A model generated the notes under the pieces. That model did no database searches. It saw only the letters and a program-made list of their open reading frames with translations, and was not told where the DNA came from. A stretch of 46,252 nt of DNA from Gammaproteobacteria bacterium. GTDB lineage: Bacteria; Pseudomonadota; Gammaproteobacteria; Steroidobacterales; GCA-2729495. The stretch covers positions 1-46,252 of the forward strand of contig VGVH01000019.1 in the NCBI GenBank assembly GCA_016874095.1, read 5' to 3'. The stretch's first letter is position 1. Each line of letters begins with the position of its first letter. Below are positions 18,670 to 26,536 of this stretch, piece by piece. The position numbers and the translations under genes are program-made.

Positions 18670-18699
18670 GGAACCTTCACTTAGCACTCAAATCTATCG
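18670..18699 (+). promoter_or_regulatory. Possible sigma-E-like promoter of rpoH
   Basis: GGAACCT (18670-18676), 17 bp, then TCTATC (18694-18699) resembles the extracytoplasmic sigma-E pattern (GGAACTT and TCTRA). E. coli rpoH also has a sigma-E promoter. The -10-like element overlaps the centre of the CIRCE palindrome, so HrcA bound there would occlude it. No convincing sigma-70 alternative was found. Confidence 0.35.
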
Positions 18700-18707
18700 A
18701 GTGCTAA
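18681..18707. promoter_or_regulatory. CIRCE operator (HrcA binding site) upstream of rpoH
   Basis: TTAGCACTC, nine bases, GAGTGCTAA: an exact match in both arms and spacing to the CIRCE consensus bound by the heat-shock repressor HrcA. It lies 27 bp before the rpoH start codon, between the putative promoter and the Shine-Dalgarno GGGAGG. CIRCE is classically found in front of groESL and dnaK operons. Confidence 0.93.
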
Positions 18708-18734
18708 TATTGGCCTCATCGATCGGGAGGTTCC

Positions 18735-19598
18735 ATGAATACAGATCTGGTCACGCACCCGCGCGCGATCGCACTGGCAGGTCCACTGGGCAGCCTGGAC
18801 GCCTACGTCCAGGCGGTCAGTTCGTTGCCCGTGATCAGTGCCGATGAGGAACGAAAGCTGGCGCGTTCGCTGCGTAACCAGGGTGACCTGGGGGCAGCTC
18901 GCGAACTCGTGCTCGCCCACCTGCGGTTCGTCGTGCACATCGCGCGCGGCTATTCCGGTTACGGCTTGCCGATGGGCGACCTGATCCAGGAAGGCAACGT
19001 GGGCCTGATGAAGGCCGTCAAGCGCTTCGATCCGGAGGTCGGCGTTCGGCTGGTGTCGTTCGCCGTTCACTGGATTCGCGCCGAAATCCACGAGTTCGTG
19101 ATCCGCAACTGGCGGCTGGTCCGCATCGCAACGACGAAGGCCCAACGGAAACTGTTCTTCAAGCTTCGCGGGGCCAAGCGTCATCTGGGCTGGTTGTCGC
19201 GCGAGGAAACGGAGGTCATTGCGCGCGACCTCGGTGTCTCCCCCCGTGACGTGGCGGAAATGGAGCAGCGGCTGGCCGGACAGGACCTCGTGTTCGATCC
19301 GCTGCCCGATGCGGACGACGAGGGTCCGGTTGCGCCGGCTCTTTACCTTCCGGCTCCCGACGCGGATCCCGCGGAGGCGCTGGAAGCCGGCGACTGGGAA
19401 ACCACGGCTGCCGAGCGCCTGGGCCAGGCCATGGAGAAGCTCGACGACCGCAGTCGCGACATCATGACGGCGCGCTGGGTAAACGAGCCGAAAGCGACTC
19501 TGCAGGAACTCGCTGATCGCTATGGGATTTCGGCCGAGCGTGTCCGACAGATCGAGCAGCAGGCGATGCGGCAGATGCGCCGCGCGCTCGAGGCCTGA
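18735..19598 (+). CDS. rpoH: RNA polymerase sigma-32 factor
   Basis: This 287-residue group 3 sigma factor of the RpoH type directs transcription of heat-shock chaperones and proteases. Region 2 contains [36 protein letters not shown] and [20 protein letters not shown]. The diagnostic RpoH box QRKLFFKLR is at residues 137-145. Region 4.2 ends in [20 protein letters not shown]. It follows ftsYEX, a conserved gammaproteobacterial order, but the CIRCE element and an AT-rich gap suggest an independent promoter. The ATG is preceded by GGGAGGTTCC. A strong terminator follows directly. Confidence 0.97.
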   Translation: MNTDLVTHPRAIALAGPLGSLDAYVQAVSSLPVISADEERKLARSLRNQGDLGAARELVLAHLRFVVHIARGYSGYGLPMGDLIQEGNVGLMKAVKRFDPEVGVRLVSFAVHWIRAEIHEFVIRNWRLVRIATTKAQRKLFFKLRGAKRHLGWLSREETEVIARDLGVSPRDVAEMEQRLAGQDLVFDPLPDADDEGPVAPALYLPAPDADPAEALEAGDWETTAAERLGQAMEKLDDRSRDIMTARWVNEPKATLQELADRYGISAERVRQIEQQAMRQMRRALEA

Positions 19599-19613
19599 CG
19601 TTCACCAAAAAAA

Positions 19614-19650
19614 GCCGGCCGGGCAAGACGCCCGGTCGGCCTGTTTCTTC
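19614..19650 (+). terminator. Rho-independent terminator of rpoH
   Basis: An 11-bp GC-rich stem (19614-19624 with 19630-19640, one G-T wobble) and a 5-nt loop AAGAC are followed by CTGTTTCTTC. Seven A precede it, which gives a weaker U-run on the opposite strand facing the OmpA remnant. It begins 15 bp after the rpoH stop. Confidence 0.85.
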
Positions 19651-19655
19651 AGAGC

Positions 19656-20297
19656 CTAACCCTGCAACGGGACGATCGTGATCTCGATTCTGCGGTTGGC
19701 CTGCTTGCCCTCAGGCGAGTCGTTCGTGGCAATCGGCCGCGTCTCGCCCGCGCCAACGGCCAGAAACCGGTCGCTACGAACGTTGCGTGACGCGAGATAG
19801 GCGACGACGCTACCCGCGCGTCGCCGCGACAGCTGCTGGTTTTAGGGTTCACTGCCGTCGCTGTCGGTGTGGCCGGCCATTTCGATCATCGTCTTGTTGA
19901 ACTCGTTGAACACAAAACCAACGGAGTCCAGCACCGGGTAGAAGGATGAGCTGATGTCGGCACTGTCGACCGCGAAGGTGATATTGCCGGGCATGTTCAG
20001 CGTGATGTTCTCGCCGTTAGGACCCGTGCGCGTGACACTGACCCCCGTACCCTGCAGACGCGCCCGCAAGGCCGCGTCCTGCCTGTCCATGTAGTTGCCG
20101 ATCGCACCTCCGGCCAGCCCGCCCAGACCAGCCAGCACCAGCGCCTTTTTCTTGCGCTGTGCGGAATCGTTGCCGGTAATCAGGCCAACGGCGGCCCCGG
20201 TCGCGGCTCCGATGATGGCTGCCTTGGTCGTCTTGTTGACCTCGGTCTCATATGCGGCCTGCAGCGGCTTGCCTGAAGTCCCCGATGGGCATAGGGT
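19656..20297 (-). pseudogene. OmpA-family lipoprotein pseudogene (YiaD-like)
   Basis: Read on the minus strand, one frame gives a glycine-zipper part (AAIIGAATGAAVGLITG and LAGLGGLAGGAIGNYMDRQ), then an OmpA C-terminal peptidoglycan-binding domain. That domain includes NITFAVDSADI and AGHTDSDGSEP, then a TAA stop (19842-19844), and continues in the same frame as NQQLSRRRAGSVVAYLA to NRRIEITIVPLQG. In the family a tyrosine stands where the stop is (GSxxYNQ), so one base change (TAC to TAA) explains it. The 5' end is also lost: the frame closes at a TGA at 20300-20298, a few codons before the expected lipobox region, and no signal peptide is found. The start of the Mpo1-like gene occupies that place. 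Two independent lesions argue for a decayed gene rather than a sequencing error. Confidence 0.85.
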
Positions 20298-20305
20298 TCA
20301 CGGCG

Positions 20306-20773
20306 ATGGCCTCGATCGACCAGATGCTGGCTGAGTACGCTGCAGATCATCGCCACCCGGCGAATCAGCAGCTGCATACGGTCTGCGTGCCAGTCATCTT
20401 CATCAGTCTCGTAGGACTGCTGACTGCGCTGCCGGTTCCCGCGGGATTCGGCGATCTGCCGCCTTTTGTGAACTGGGCAAGCCTGGCGCTGGCTGCGGCC
20501 GTGGCCTGGTACATGGTCAAGTCCCTGCGATTCGGCATGGCCATGCTGGTCGTTTCCGCCGTTTCCTTGATGTTGGTTGCGTGTCTGGCGTCTCTTCCCT
20601 GGCCCCTGTGGGCGAGCTCGACAGCACTTTTTGTGGTGGCCTGGATCGGCCAGTTTGTCGGGCATCACATCGAGGGCAAGCGACCATCGTTCTTCCGTGA
20701 CCTGCAGTTTCTGCTGGTCGGTCCGCTCTGGGTGATCGTCAAGCTCGTACCGCGCTTCAACGCGCGTGACTGA
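20306..20773 (+). CDS. Mpo1-like / DUF962 membrane protein
   Basis: A 155-residue protein with three to four hydrophobic helices. It has the DUF962 histidine motifs: HRHPANQQLHTVCVP near the N-terminus and GQFVGHHIEGKRPSFF near the C-terminus. Yeast Mpo1 of this family is an Fe(II)-dependent dioxygenase in alpha-oxidation of 2-hydroxy fatty acids; whether bacterial members do the same is not established. The ATG at 20306 (MASIDQMLAEYAADH) follows AGGGTTCACGGCG. The last 8 bases overlap the MATE gene, implying coupled translation. Confidence 0.85.
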   Translation: MASIDQMLAEYAADHRHPANQQLHTVCVPVIFISLVGLLTALPVPAGFGDLPPFVNWASLALAAAVAWYMVKSLRFGMAMLVVSAVSLMLVACLASLPWPLWASSTALFVVAWIGQFVGHHIEGKRPSFFRDLQFLLVGPLWVIVKLVPRFNARD

Positions 20774-22109
20774 GGAGAAGGGAGAAACCGCAGCTCGCGC
20801 AGCCTACGGCGATGCGGCCATCTGGCGCATCGCGCTGCCGATGATCGTCTCCTCCGCCACGACACCGCTGCTCGGCATGGTCGACACCGCGGTGGTCGGG
20901 CATCTCGACCAGCCGCATCATCTGGGCGGCGTTGCGGTCGGTGCAACCATCTTCACGGTCCTCTTCACGGGCATGAATTTCCTGCGCATGGGCACGACCG
21001 GTGTCACGGCGCAAGCCTCTGGCAGTCGAAATGGCGACGAACTGCGACTCTGGCTCGCCCAGGCCTTGCTGATGGCGCTGGCGTTCGCCGCAATGATGAT
21101 AGTCGTGCAGCCGCTGCTGCTGTCAGCGGCCTTGCAGTTGCTTGGGCCCGGCGAGGACGTCGCAGCATCAACCAGCGAGTACTTCTCGGTGAGGATCTGG
21201 AGCGCGCCCGCCTCGCTTGCGAATCTCGTGCTGATCGGCTGGCTGCTCGGGATGCAGAACGGCCGCGGACCGCTCGCCATGACGCTGGTGACCAATGGCG
21301 CGAATATCCTGCTGGACCTGCTGTTCGTCGTTGTCGCGGGCATGGAGGCACGAGGTGTCGCGTTGGCGACGCTGATCGCGGAGATCGCAGGTCTCGGGAC
21401 AGGCATCGTCTACGTTCGCAGCGAACTTGCGCGTGTTCCAGGTCGGCTCGAGCGGGCTGCGCTGGTCGACTTTCTCCGCTACCGCAGGCTGCTGGCGATC
21501 AATGCCAATCTGTTCCTGCGCACACTTTCCCTGATGTTCGTGTTCGCCTTCATCACGGCACAGGGTGCGCGTGCAGGCGATACCGTACTCGCAGCCAACG
21601 CCATCCTGATGAATCTGCAGTACCTGCTTGCCTACGCCCTTGACGGGATCGCCAATGCAGCTGAAGCACTGGTTGGCAGGGCAGTCGGCGCCCGCGACCC
21701 GGCCGCGCTCCGCCTGACTGTTCAACGTTGCCTGCGCTGGTCGCTGGTATTCGCCGCGATTTTTGCGGCCACTTATGCCGTACTCGGCAACCAGTTGATT
21801 TCGGCGATGACCAGCATCGGCGCAGTCGCTGCAACGGCCAGGGAATTCCTGCCGTGGCTGGTCTTGTCGCCGCTCGTGTCCGTCTGGGCGTTCCTCTATG
21901 ACGGCGTGTTTGTCGGGGCCACCTGGCCACGGGAGATGCGCCTGGTGATGATGGCTTCGACCTTCGGTGTCTTCCTTCCTGCCTGGTACCTCTCGCAACC
22001 CCTGGGAAATCATGGCCTCTGGCTGGCCTTCACGATCTTCATGGCGGCGCGCGGACTTGGAATGCACTGGCGGTATGGTTGCCGCGCCCGCCAACCCCTG
22101 AGATCATGA
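20766..22109 (+). CDS. MATE-family efflux transporter, DinF-like
   Basis: A 447-residue inner-membrane protein with about 12 hydrophobic helices in two related halves. The N-terminal IWRIALPMIVSSATTPLLGMVDTAVVGHL and the mid-protein helix pattern place it in the DinF branch of the MATE family, cation- or proton-coupled exporters of organic cations and other toxic compounds. The start is a GTG inside the end of the Mpo1-like gene (8-bp overlap). A DUF924 gene follows 6 bp after its stop, so the three genes probably share a transcript. A second, only distantly similar MATE gene lies at 35.6 kb. Confidence 0.88.
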   Translation: MTEEKGETAARAAYGDAAIWRIALPMIVSSATTPLLGMVDTAVVGHLDQPHHLGGVAVGATIFTVLFTGMNFLRMGTTGVTAQASGSRNGDELRLWLAQALLMALAFAAMMIVVQPLLLSAALQLLGPGEDVAASTSEYFSVRIWSAPASLANLVLIGWLLGMQNGRGPLAMTLVTNGANILLDLLFVVVAGMEARGVALATLIAEIAGLGTGIVYVRSELARVPGRLERAALVDFLRYRRLLAINANLFLRTLSLMFVFAFITAQGARAGDTVLAANAILMNLQYLLAYALDGIANAAEALVGRAVGARDPAALRLTVQRCLRWSLVFAAIFAATYAVLGNQLISAMTSIGAVAATAREFLPWLVLSPLVSVWAFLYDGVFVGATWPREMRLVMMASTFGVFLPAWYLSQPLGNHGLWLAFTIFMAARGLGMHWRYGCRARQPLRS

Positions 22110-22115
22110 GGTTCC

Positions 22116-22727
22116 ATGCAGGACGACAATATTCGGCGCGTACTCGACTTCTGGTTCTCCGCAACCGAGCTCGATGCGCCGCAGATCGACAGCCGTATGG
22201 AACGCTGGTTCAGTACCGACCCTGAGCTTGATCGGGAGATACGAGCGGCGTTCGGCGGACTGCTTGATCAGGCGCTGGCAGGGAAACTCGATCACTGGGC
22301 CGCGACGGCCGAAGGGCGCCTGGCGCTCATCATTCTGCTCGATCAATTCTGTCGCAACGTGTACCGCGGGTCGGCGAAAGCATTCGCTGGCGACAAGGCT
22401 GCGCTCATACTCTGCGTCGAAGGCTCGATGGGCAACGGGTACCGAAGCCTGACAGCATTGCAGCGCGTCTTCTTCTTCATGCCGTTGCAGCACGCCGAGT
22501 CGGCAGGTGTCCAGAGCAAGTCGGTCCGCATTTTCTCCGCACTTGCAGAAGGTGTATCCGGCACCCTGCGCGAGACCTTCCTGACCTTCTCGCAATTCGC
22601 CGAGTTGCATCGCGATATCGTTGCCCGGTTTGGCCGGTTTCCACACCGCAACCGCTCGCTGGGCCGGCCTAACACGCCGGAAGAAGACGCCTATCTTGCC
22701 GGAGATGCGCCGAGCTTCGGCCAATAG
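22116..22727 (+). CDS. DUF924 family protein
   Basis: This 203-residue soluble alpha-helical protein matches the DUF924 pattern: VLDFWFSATE at the start, RMERWFSTDPELDREIRAAF, LIILLDQFCRNVYRG, LQRVFFFMPLQHAES, and the C-terminal RFPHRNRSLGRPNTPEEDAYL. The family is widespread in Proteobacteria and has a TPR-like fold; its function is unknown. The usual DQFPRN or DQFTRN motif here reads DQFCRN. It follows the MATE gene by 6 bp and precedes a thiolase by 21 bp, so it may be part of a longer operon. Confidence 0.88.
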   Translation: MQDDNIRRVLDFWFSATELDAPQIDSRMERWFSTDPELDREIRAAFGGLLDQALAGKLDHWAATAEGRLALIILLDQFCRNVYRGSAKAFAGDKAALILCVEGSMGNGYRSLTALQRVFFFMPLQHAESAGVQSKSVRIFSALAEGVSGTLRETFLTFSQFAELHRDIVARFGRFPHRNRSLGRPNTPEEDAYLAGDAPSFGQ

Positions 22728-22748
22728 CCGGGCCTGCAGGGGACTTCC

Positions 22749-24029
22749 ATGCAAGTACAGTCGCCACGCAAGGTTGCCATCGTCGGTGCCCTGCGCATTC
22801 CGTTCTGCCGCGCGCACACCAGCTACGCGGAACGTTCCAATCTCGACATGATGACCGCCGTTCTGAAGGGCATGGTGTCGAAGTACAAGCTCGAGGGCGC
22901 GGCGCTGGGGGACGTGTCGCTCGGAGCAGTCATAAAGCACAGCCGCGACTGGAACCTCGCGCGCGAAAGCGTCCTTGGCAGTGGACTCGCGGCAGAAACC
23001 CCCGCTTTCGACATCCAGCGGGCCTGCGGCACGAGCCTCGAGGCGGCGATCCTGATCGGCAACAAGATCGCGCTCGGTCAGATCGACAGCGGCATTGCGG
23101 CCGGCACCGATTCGATCAGCGATGCACCCATCGTCTACGCGGACGATTACCGACGCATCTTGCTGCGAAGCTTCCGCGGCAAGTCAATTGGCGAACGTGC
23201 AGCTCCCTGGCTCAGCCTGAGGCCGAGGCATTTCAAGCCATCGCTGCCAGGAGTCACGGAACCGCGTACCGGACTCTCCATGGGACAGAGCACGGAGCTC
23301 ACCGCGCAGGCCTGGGGCATCACGCGCCAGGCACAGGACGAACTCGCGCTGGCAAGCCATGTGAGCGCCGGACGCGCGTGGGACGAGGGCTTCTATGCAG
23401 ACCTCGTGATGCCGTGGAGTGGAGCGACGGAGGACAACAATCTGCGCCGCGACACATCGCTCGAGAGGCTCGCGAAGCTGAAACCGGTTTTCGACCGCCG
23501 CGACGCGGCGACGATGACTGCCGGCAACAGCACGCCGCTCACGGATGGAGCCGCCGCGGTGCTGCTCGCCTCCGAGGACTGGGCACGGCAGCGAGGGTTG
23601 CCGGTGCTTGCATACCTGCGGTACGGGAAAACCGCTGCCGTCGAGTTCGTCCGCAAGGAGGGCCTGCTGATGGCTCCGGCTTACGCTGTCTCGGAGATGC
23701 TTCGCGATGCGGGGCTCGGCCTCGGCGACTTCGATCTTTACGAGATCCACGAGGCGTTCGCTGCACAGACTCTGGCAACGATGAAAGCCTGGGAGGACGC
23801 CGAGTTCTGCCGCAGCCGACTCGAACGCGACCGCCCGCTCGGTGCAATCGATCGCAGCCGCCTCAACGTCAAAGGTGGCAGCCTGGCGATCGGCCATCCA
23901 TTCGCCGCAACCGGAGCACGCATACTCGGCTCCCTGGCCAAGCAGCTCGCTGCCCGAGGCACAGGGCGCGGTCTGGTCTCGGTCTGCACGGCAGGCGGCA
24001 TGGGTGTAACCGCAATCGTGGAACGCTAG
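22749..24029 (+). CDS. Thiolase (acetyl-CoA C-acyltransferase, FadI-like)
   Basis: A 426-residue thiolase-fold enzyme with all catalytic residues: Cys93 in QRACGTSLEA as acyl-accepting nucleophile, His334 in EIHEAFAAQ, His383 in GHPFAATGAR and Cys413 in CTAGGMG. It cleaves 3-ketoacyl-CoA or condenses two acyl-CoA molecules. The large loop region SIGERAAPWLSLRPRHFKPSLPG and the length (about 430) resemble FadI/trifunctional-type thiolases rather than 390-residue PhaA or FadA. No fadJ-like partner is adjacent. The Shine-Dalgarno AGGGGAC precedes the ATG. Its stop lies 2 bp from the stop of the convergent oxidase gene. Confidence 0.92.
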   Translation: MQVQSPRKVAIVGALRIPFCRAHTSYAERSNLDMMTAVLKGMVSKYKLEGAALGDVSLGAVIKHSRDWNLARESVLGSGLAAETPAFDIQRACGTSLEAAILIGNKIALGQIDSGIAAGTDSISDAPIVYADDYRRILLRSFRGKSIGERAAPWLSLRPRHFKPSLPGVTEPRTGLSMGQSTELTAQAWGITRQAQDELALASHVSAGRAWDEGFYADLVMPWSGATEDNNLRRDTSLERLAKLKPVFDRRDAATMTAGNSTPLTDGAAAVLLASEDWARQRGLPVLAYLRYGKTAAVEFVRKEGLLMAPAYAVSEMLRDAGLGLGDFDLYEIHEAFAAQTLATMKAWEDAEFCRSRLERDRPLGAIDRSRLNVKGGSLAIGHPFAATGARILGSLAKQLAARGTGRGLVSVCTAGGMGVTAIVER

Positions 24030-24031
24030 GG

Positions 24032-25138
24032 CTACGTCTGTCCGGTTTGCAGTGCGGCTACGGCCGCATCGGCGATAGCGAGCGATGCGGTGAGGCCTGG
24101 CGACTCGATGCCGAAAAAATTGAGGAGTCCGGGCAGGCCGTGAGCCGCGGGTCCCTGAATGATGAAATCGGCTGCGGGTTCGTCGGGACCAGTGATCTTG
24201 GGTCGTATGCCGGTATAGGCCGGTTGCAGCCGCGATTCATCGAGATCGGGGTAATAGCGGCGAATCGCGACTGCGAACGCCGCGCGACGCGATTCGTCGA
24301 AGCGATAGTCGATGCCGTCGATCCACTTCACATCCGGGCCGAACCGCGCCTGGCCAGCGAGATCCAGCGTCACATGGATTCCGAGTCCGGCGCGCTCGGC
24401 AACCGGATAGACCAGTCGATTGAACGGCGATCGACCCGTGAGGGTGAAGTAATGGCCTATCGCGTAACGTGCGCCCGGCACGTGACGCGCTTCGAGTCCA
24501 TCGATGCTGGCAGCAACCGATGATGCCGAAAGTCCGGCTGCGTTCACGCAGCAGGCCGCGCGCAGTGCCGGTGCGCCATCCGCCTCGATCAGATAACCGC
24601 CAGCCTCGCGACGGACAGCCGTGACTCGCGTGTTCAGAACGATAGATCCGCGCGCTGCCTCGATGTCGGCCTGCAGCGCCAGCATGTATTCGTGGCTGTC
24701 GATGATTCCGGTCGACGGAGAGTGCAGCGCCCTCACGCAGCGCACTGCAGGTTCCAGACCGCTGGCCTGCCCCGCGGTCAGCCAGACCAGGTCGTGAACT
24801 CCATTGGCGTTCGCCGTCGACATGTACTTCTCGAGCGTACGAACCTCGCTCTGTTCGGTCGCAACGATCAGCTTGCCGACTCGTGCGTGCCGTACCCCGC
24901 GCTCGCGACAGAAGTCGTAGAGCCGAGATCGACCGGTTACGCAGAACTTCGCCTTGAGACTGCCGACCGGATAGTAGATGCCGGCGTGGATGACTTCGGA
25001 GTTGCGACTGCTCGTTTCCGAGCCGATCACAGGCCCGGCGTCGAGAACGAGCACTTCGCGACCGGCCTGTGCCAGCGCTCGGGCCGTGGCCAGCCCGATG
25101 ACCCCGGCGCCAATGACGATGCAGTCGATCTGATCCAA
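24032..25138 (-). CDS. lhgO: FAD-dependent oxidoreductase, L-2-hydroxyglutarate oxidase-like
   Basis: A 368-residue DAO-fold flavoprotein. The N-terminal dinucleotide motif is VIGAGVIGLATARAL, followed by ETSSRNSEVIHAGIYYPVGSLKA, the segment characteristic of LhgO/L2HGDH-type enzymes, which oxidise L-2-hydroxyglutarate to 2-oxoglutarate and pass electrons to the quinone pool. The C-terminal YTGIRPKI and GIESPGLTASLAI are also typical. Substrate assignment is by family resemblance only. It starts 27 bp after the truncated PHA synthase gene on the same strand, so phaR, that gene and this one may form one transcript. Confidence 0.85.
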   Translation of the reverse strand: MDQIDCIVIGAGVIGLATARALAQAGREVLVLDAGPVIGSETSSRNSEVIHAGIYYPVGSLKAKFCVTGRSRLYDFCRERGVRHARVGKLIVATEQSEVRTLEKYMSTANANGVHDLVWLTAGQASGLEPAVRCVRALHSPSTGIIDSHEYMLALQADIEAARGSIVLNTRVTAVRREAGGYLIEADGAPALRAACCVNAAGLSASSVAASIDGLEARHVPGARYAIGHYFTLTGRSPFNRLVYPVAERAGLGIHVTLDLAGQARFGPDVKWIDGIDYRFDESRRAAFAVAIRRYYPDLDESRLQPAYTGIRPKITGPDEPAADFIIQGPAAHGLPGLLNFFGIESPGLTASLAIADAAVAALQTGQT

Positions 25139-25165
25139 CGGGCAATCCCTGTTCGCCCGATCGAG

Positions 25166-25909
25166 CTAGCTGCGGGCCTTCACGTAACTGCCCGGCGCGT
25201 CCTCGATTACGGGCAAGGTGTGATCGCCAGGCTGCCGCGCCGCGACCTGGGAACCAGACTGCGGAGCCAGCCATGCATCCCAGTCGGGCCACCACGATCC
25301 AGGGTGTTCCTCAGCCCCGTTCAGCCAATCGGAAAGTTCGCCGACGTTGCCGTCCTGGCGCGGGTTAAGCCAGTACTGATACTTGCCCTGATCGGGAGGG
25401 TTGATGACGCCGGCAATATGCCCTGAACCAGCCAGCACGAAGCGTACGGGTCCGGAGTAGTGGTGACTGGCCTTGAAGACCGACGGATAGGGCGCAATGT
25501 GGTCTTCGCGCGAAGCCAGCAGATAGATCGGCATACCGACCTTCGTCAGGTCGATGGGGACGCCGTGAAGCTCGATCGCGCCCGGCAGCACGAGATTGTT
25601 CAGCTGGTACATCTGGCGCAGATAGAACATGTGGGTCTTGCGCGGCATGCGCGTTGCATCGGCGTTCCAGTGCAACAGGTCGAAAGGCGCCGGATCGCGG
25701 CCGGGCAAATAGTTGTTCGCGTAGAAGGACCAGATCAGGTCGTTCGCGCGCAGCATATTGAAGATCGTAAACATCGCCTGTCCGTCGAGATAGCCCTTGT
25801 CGGCCATCATGTCTGCGGAAAGCCGCGCAAAGTCCTCGGCCGATGGCGACTGCTGCTGGGCGCTGGTCATGTCGGTTCGTTGCTCCGTGTTCGGCGCGGG
25901 CCGGTTCAC
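25166..25909 (-). pseudogene. phaC: N-terminally truncated class I PHA synthase (PhaC C-terminal third)
   Basis: The 247 residues from about position 33 on align by eye with the last third of class I PhaC: GYLDGQAMFTIFNMLRANDLIWSF, YLPGRDPAPFDLLHWNADATRMP, and GAEEHPGSWWPDWDAWL. The catalytic Asp (REDHIAP) and His (GSGHIAGVINPP) are present. The lipase-box cysteine region that carries the nucleophile, and about 340 residues before it, are absent. A full-length class I enzyme has nearly 600 residues. The first 30 residues look like an unrelated or PhaC N-terminal leader. The open frame is intact and starts with a GTG overlapping the phaR stop (GTGA), so it is probably still translated. It may be a recent in-frame deletion or a non-catalytic PHA-binding module; synthase activity is not expected. 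Confidence 0.8.
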
Positions 25910-26364
25910 GATTTCTTCGTGGTTCCGGCGAGCATGGCGTCCATGAAAGCCTTTTGCATGTCGGCCCAGGCTCCCAGGTTCCGAGCGGCCATGCTTTGCA
26001 TCGCAGCTATCGGGGACCGGGCCATCATGTCGCGGAACTGATCCTGCATGCCCGTCTGCTGGTTGAGGAAGGCCTCGATGCTGGATTCCAGGTACTGCGC
26101 CATGAACTCCTGCATCGGATTGCCGTAGAAACGGATGATGTGTCGAAGCATCGTCGCCGACAGGATCGGCCGACCGCCCTGCTCCTGCTCCGCGATGACC
26201 TGCAGCAGGATGCTGCGGGTGATGACATCGCCGCTGGTGTCATCGATGACGACGAGGTCCTCGCCCTGGACGATCAGCTGGCGAATGCCGTCCAGGGTGA
26301 TGTGGCGGCTGGCGTGGGTGTCGTACAGGCGGCGGTTGGCGTACTTCTTGATGGTTCTGGCCAT
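25906..26364 (-). CDS. phaR: Polyhydroxyalkanoate synthesis repressor PhaR
   Basis: This 152-residue regulator binds both DNA and PHA granules and represses phasin genes and itself until polymer is present. The N-terminal DNA-binding PHB_acc_N motif is clear: RTIKKYANRRLYDTHASRHITLDGI. The central part (MLRHIIRFYGNPMQEFMAQYLESSIEAFL) is the PHB_acc domain, and the tail is Met/Ala-rich. The ATG at 26364 is chosen because homologues start at MARTIKKY. It overlaps the downstream truncated phaC by four bases. Two probable PhaR boxes lie just upstream, one over its own -35, so autoregulation is likely. Confidence 0.94.
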   Translation of the reverse strand: MARTIKKYANRRLYDTHASRHITLDGIRQLIVQGEDLVVIDDTSGDVITRSILLQVIAEQEQGGRPILSATMLRHIIRFYGNPMQEFMAQYLESSIEAFLNQQTGMQDQFRDMMARSPIAAMQSMAARNLGAWADMQKAFMDAMLAGTTKKS

Positions 26365-26399
26365 GGGCGGCTTCCCCGTTTGTTCTTTTGCCTTGCAGG

Positions 26400-26427
26400 A
26401 TTCTAACCCCTGATTTTGCAAGTGCAA
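26400..26427 (-). promoter_or_regulatory. Putative phaR promoter
   Basis: On the minus strand TTGCAC (26427-26422) and TAGAAT (26405-26400) are 16 bp apart, 36 bp before the phaR ATG. The -10 matches 5 of 6 consensus bases; the -35 is weak. The -35 lies inside the first TTGCACTTGC repeat, the expected place for a repressor site. Confidence 0.45.
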
Positions 26428-26462
26428 AAAACCGGGCCTCCGTATGGCGCAAGTGCAAAAAA
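26418..26462. repeat. Two direct copies of GCAAGTGCAAAAAA, probable PhaR boxes
   Basis: The 14-base word occurs at 26418-26431 and 26449-26462, 31 bp apart (three helical turns). Each contains the imperfect palindrome TTGCACTTGC(A). PhaR proteins studied elsewhere bind TGC/GCA-containing sites in phasin and phaR promoters, so these are natural candidates. The second copy also forms the U-run of the phasin terminator on the minus strand. Confidence 0.6.
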
Positions 26463-26489
26463 GGGCGGCAGCTCAATGAGCTGCCGCCC
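26463..26489. terminator. Strong intrinsic terminator after the phasin remnant
   Basis: A 12-bp perfect stem GGGCGGCAGCTC/GAGCTGCCGCCC with a 3-nt loop. On the minus strand it is followed by TTTTTT and would end the phasin transcript before phaR; on the plus strand it is followed by TTT and, 6 bp on, a longer T-run. Confidence 0.88.
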
Positions 26490-26536
26490 TTTAACCCTTT
26501 TTTTTACATCAGGGCGGGGCCAGCGTCGGTTGACGC

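Noticed and set aside
20258-20297. Cys codon near the 5' end of the OmpA remnant as an intact lipobox
   Set aside because: The frame is closed by TGA only four codons upstream, so no signal peptide can be encoded.
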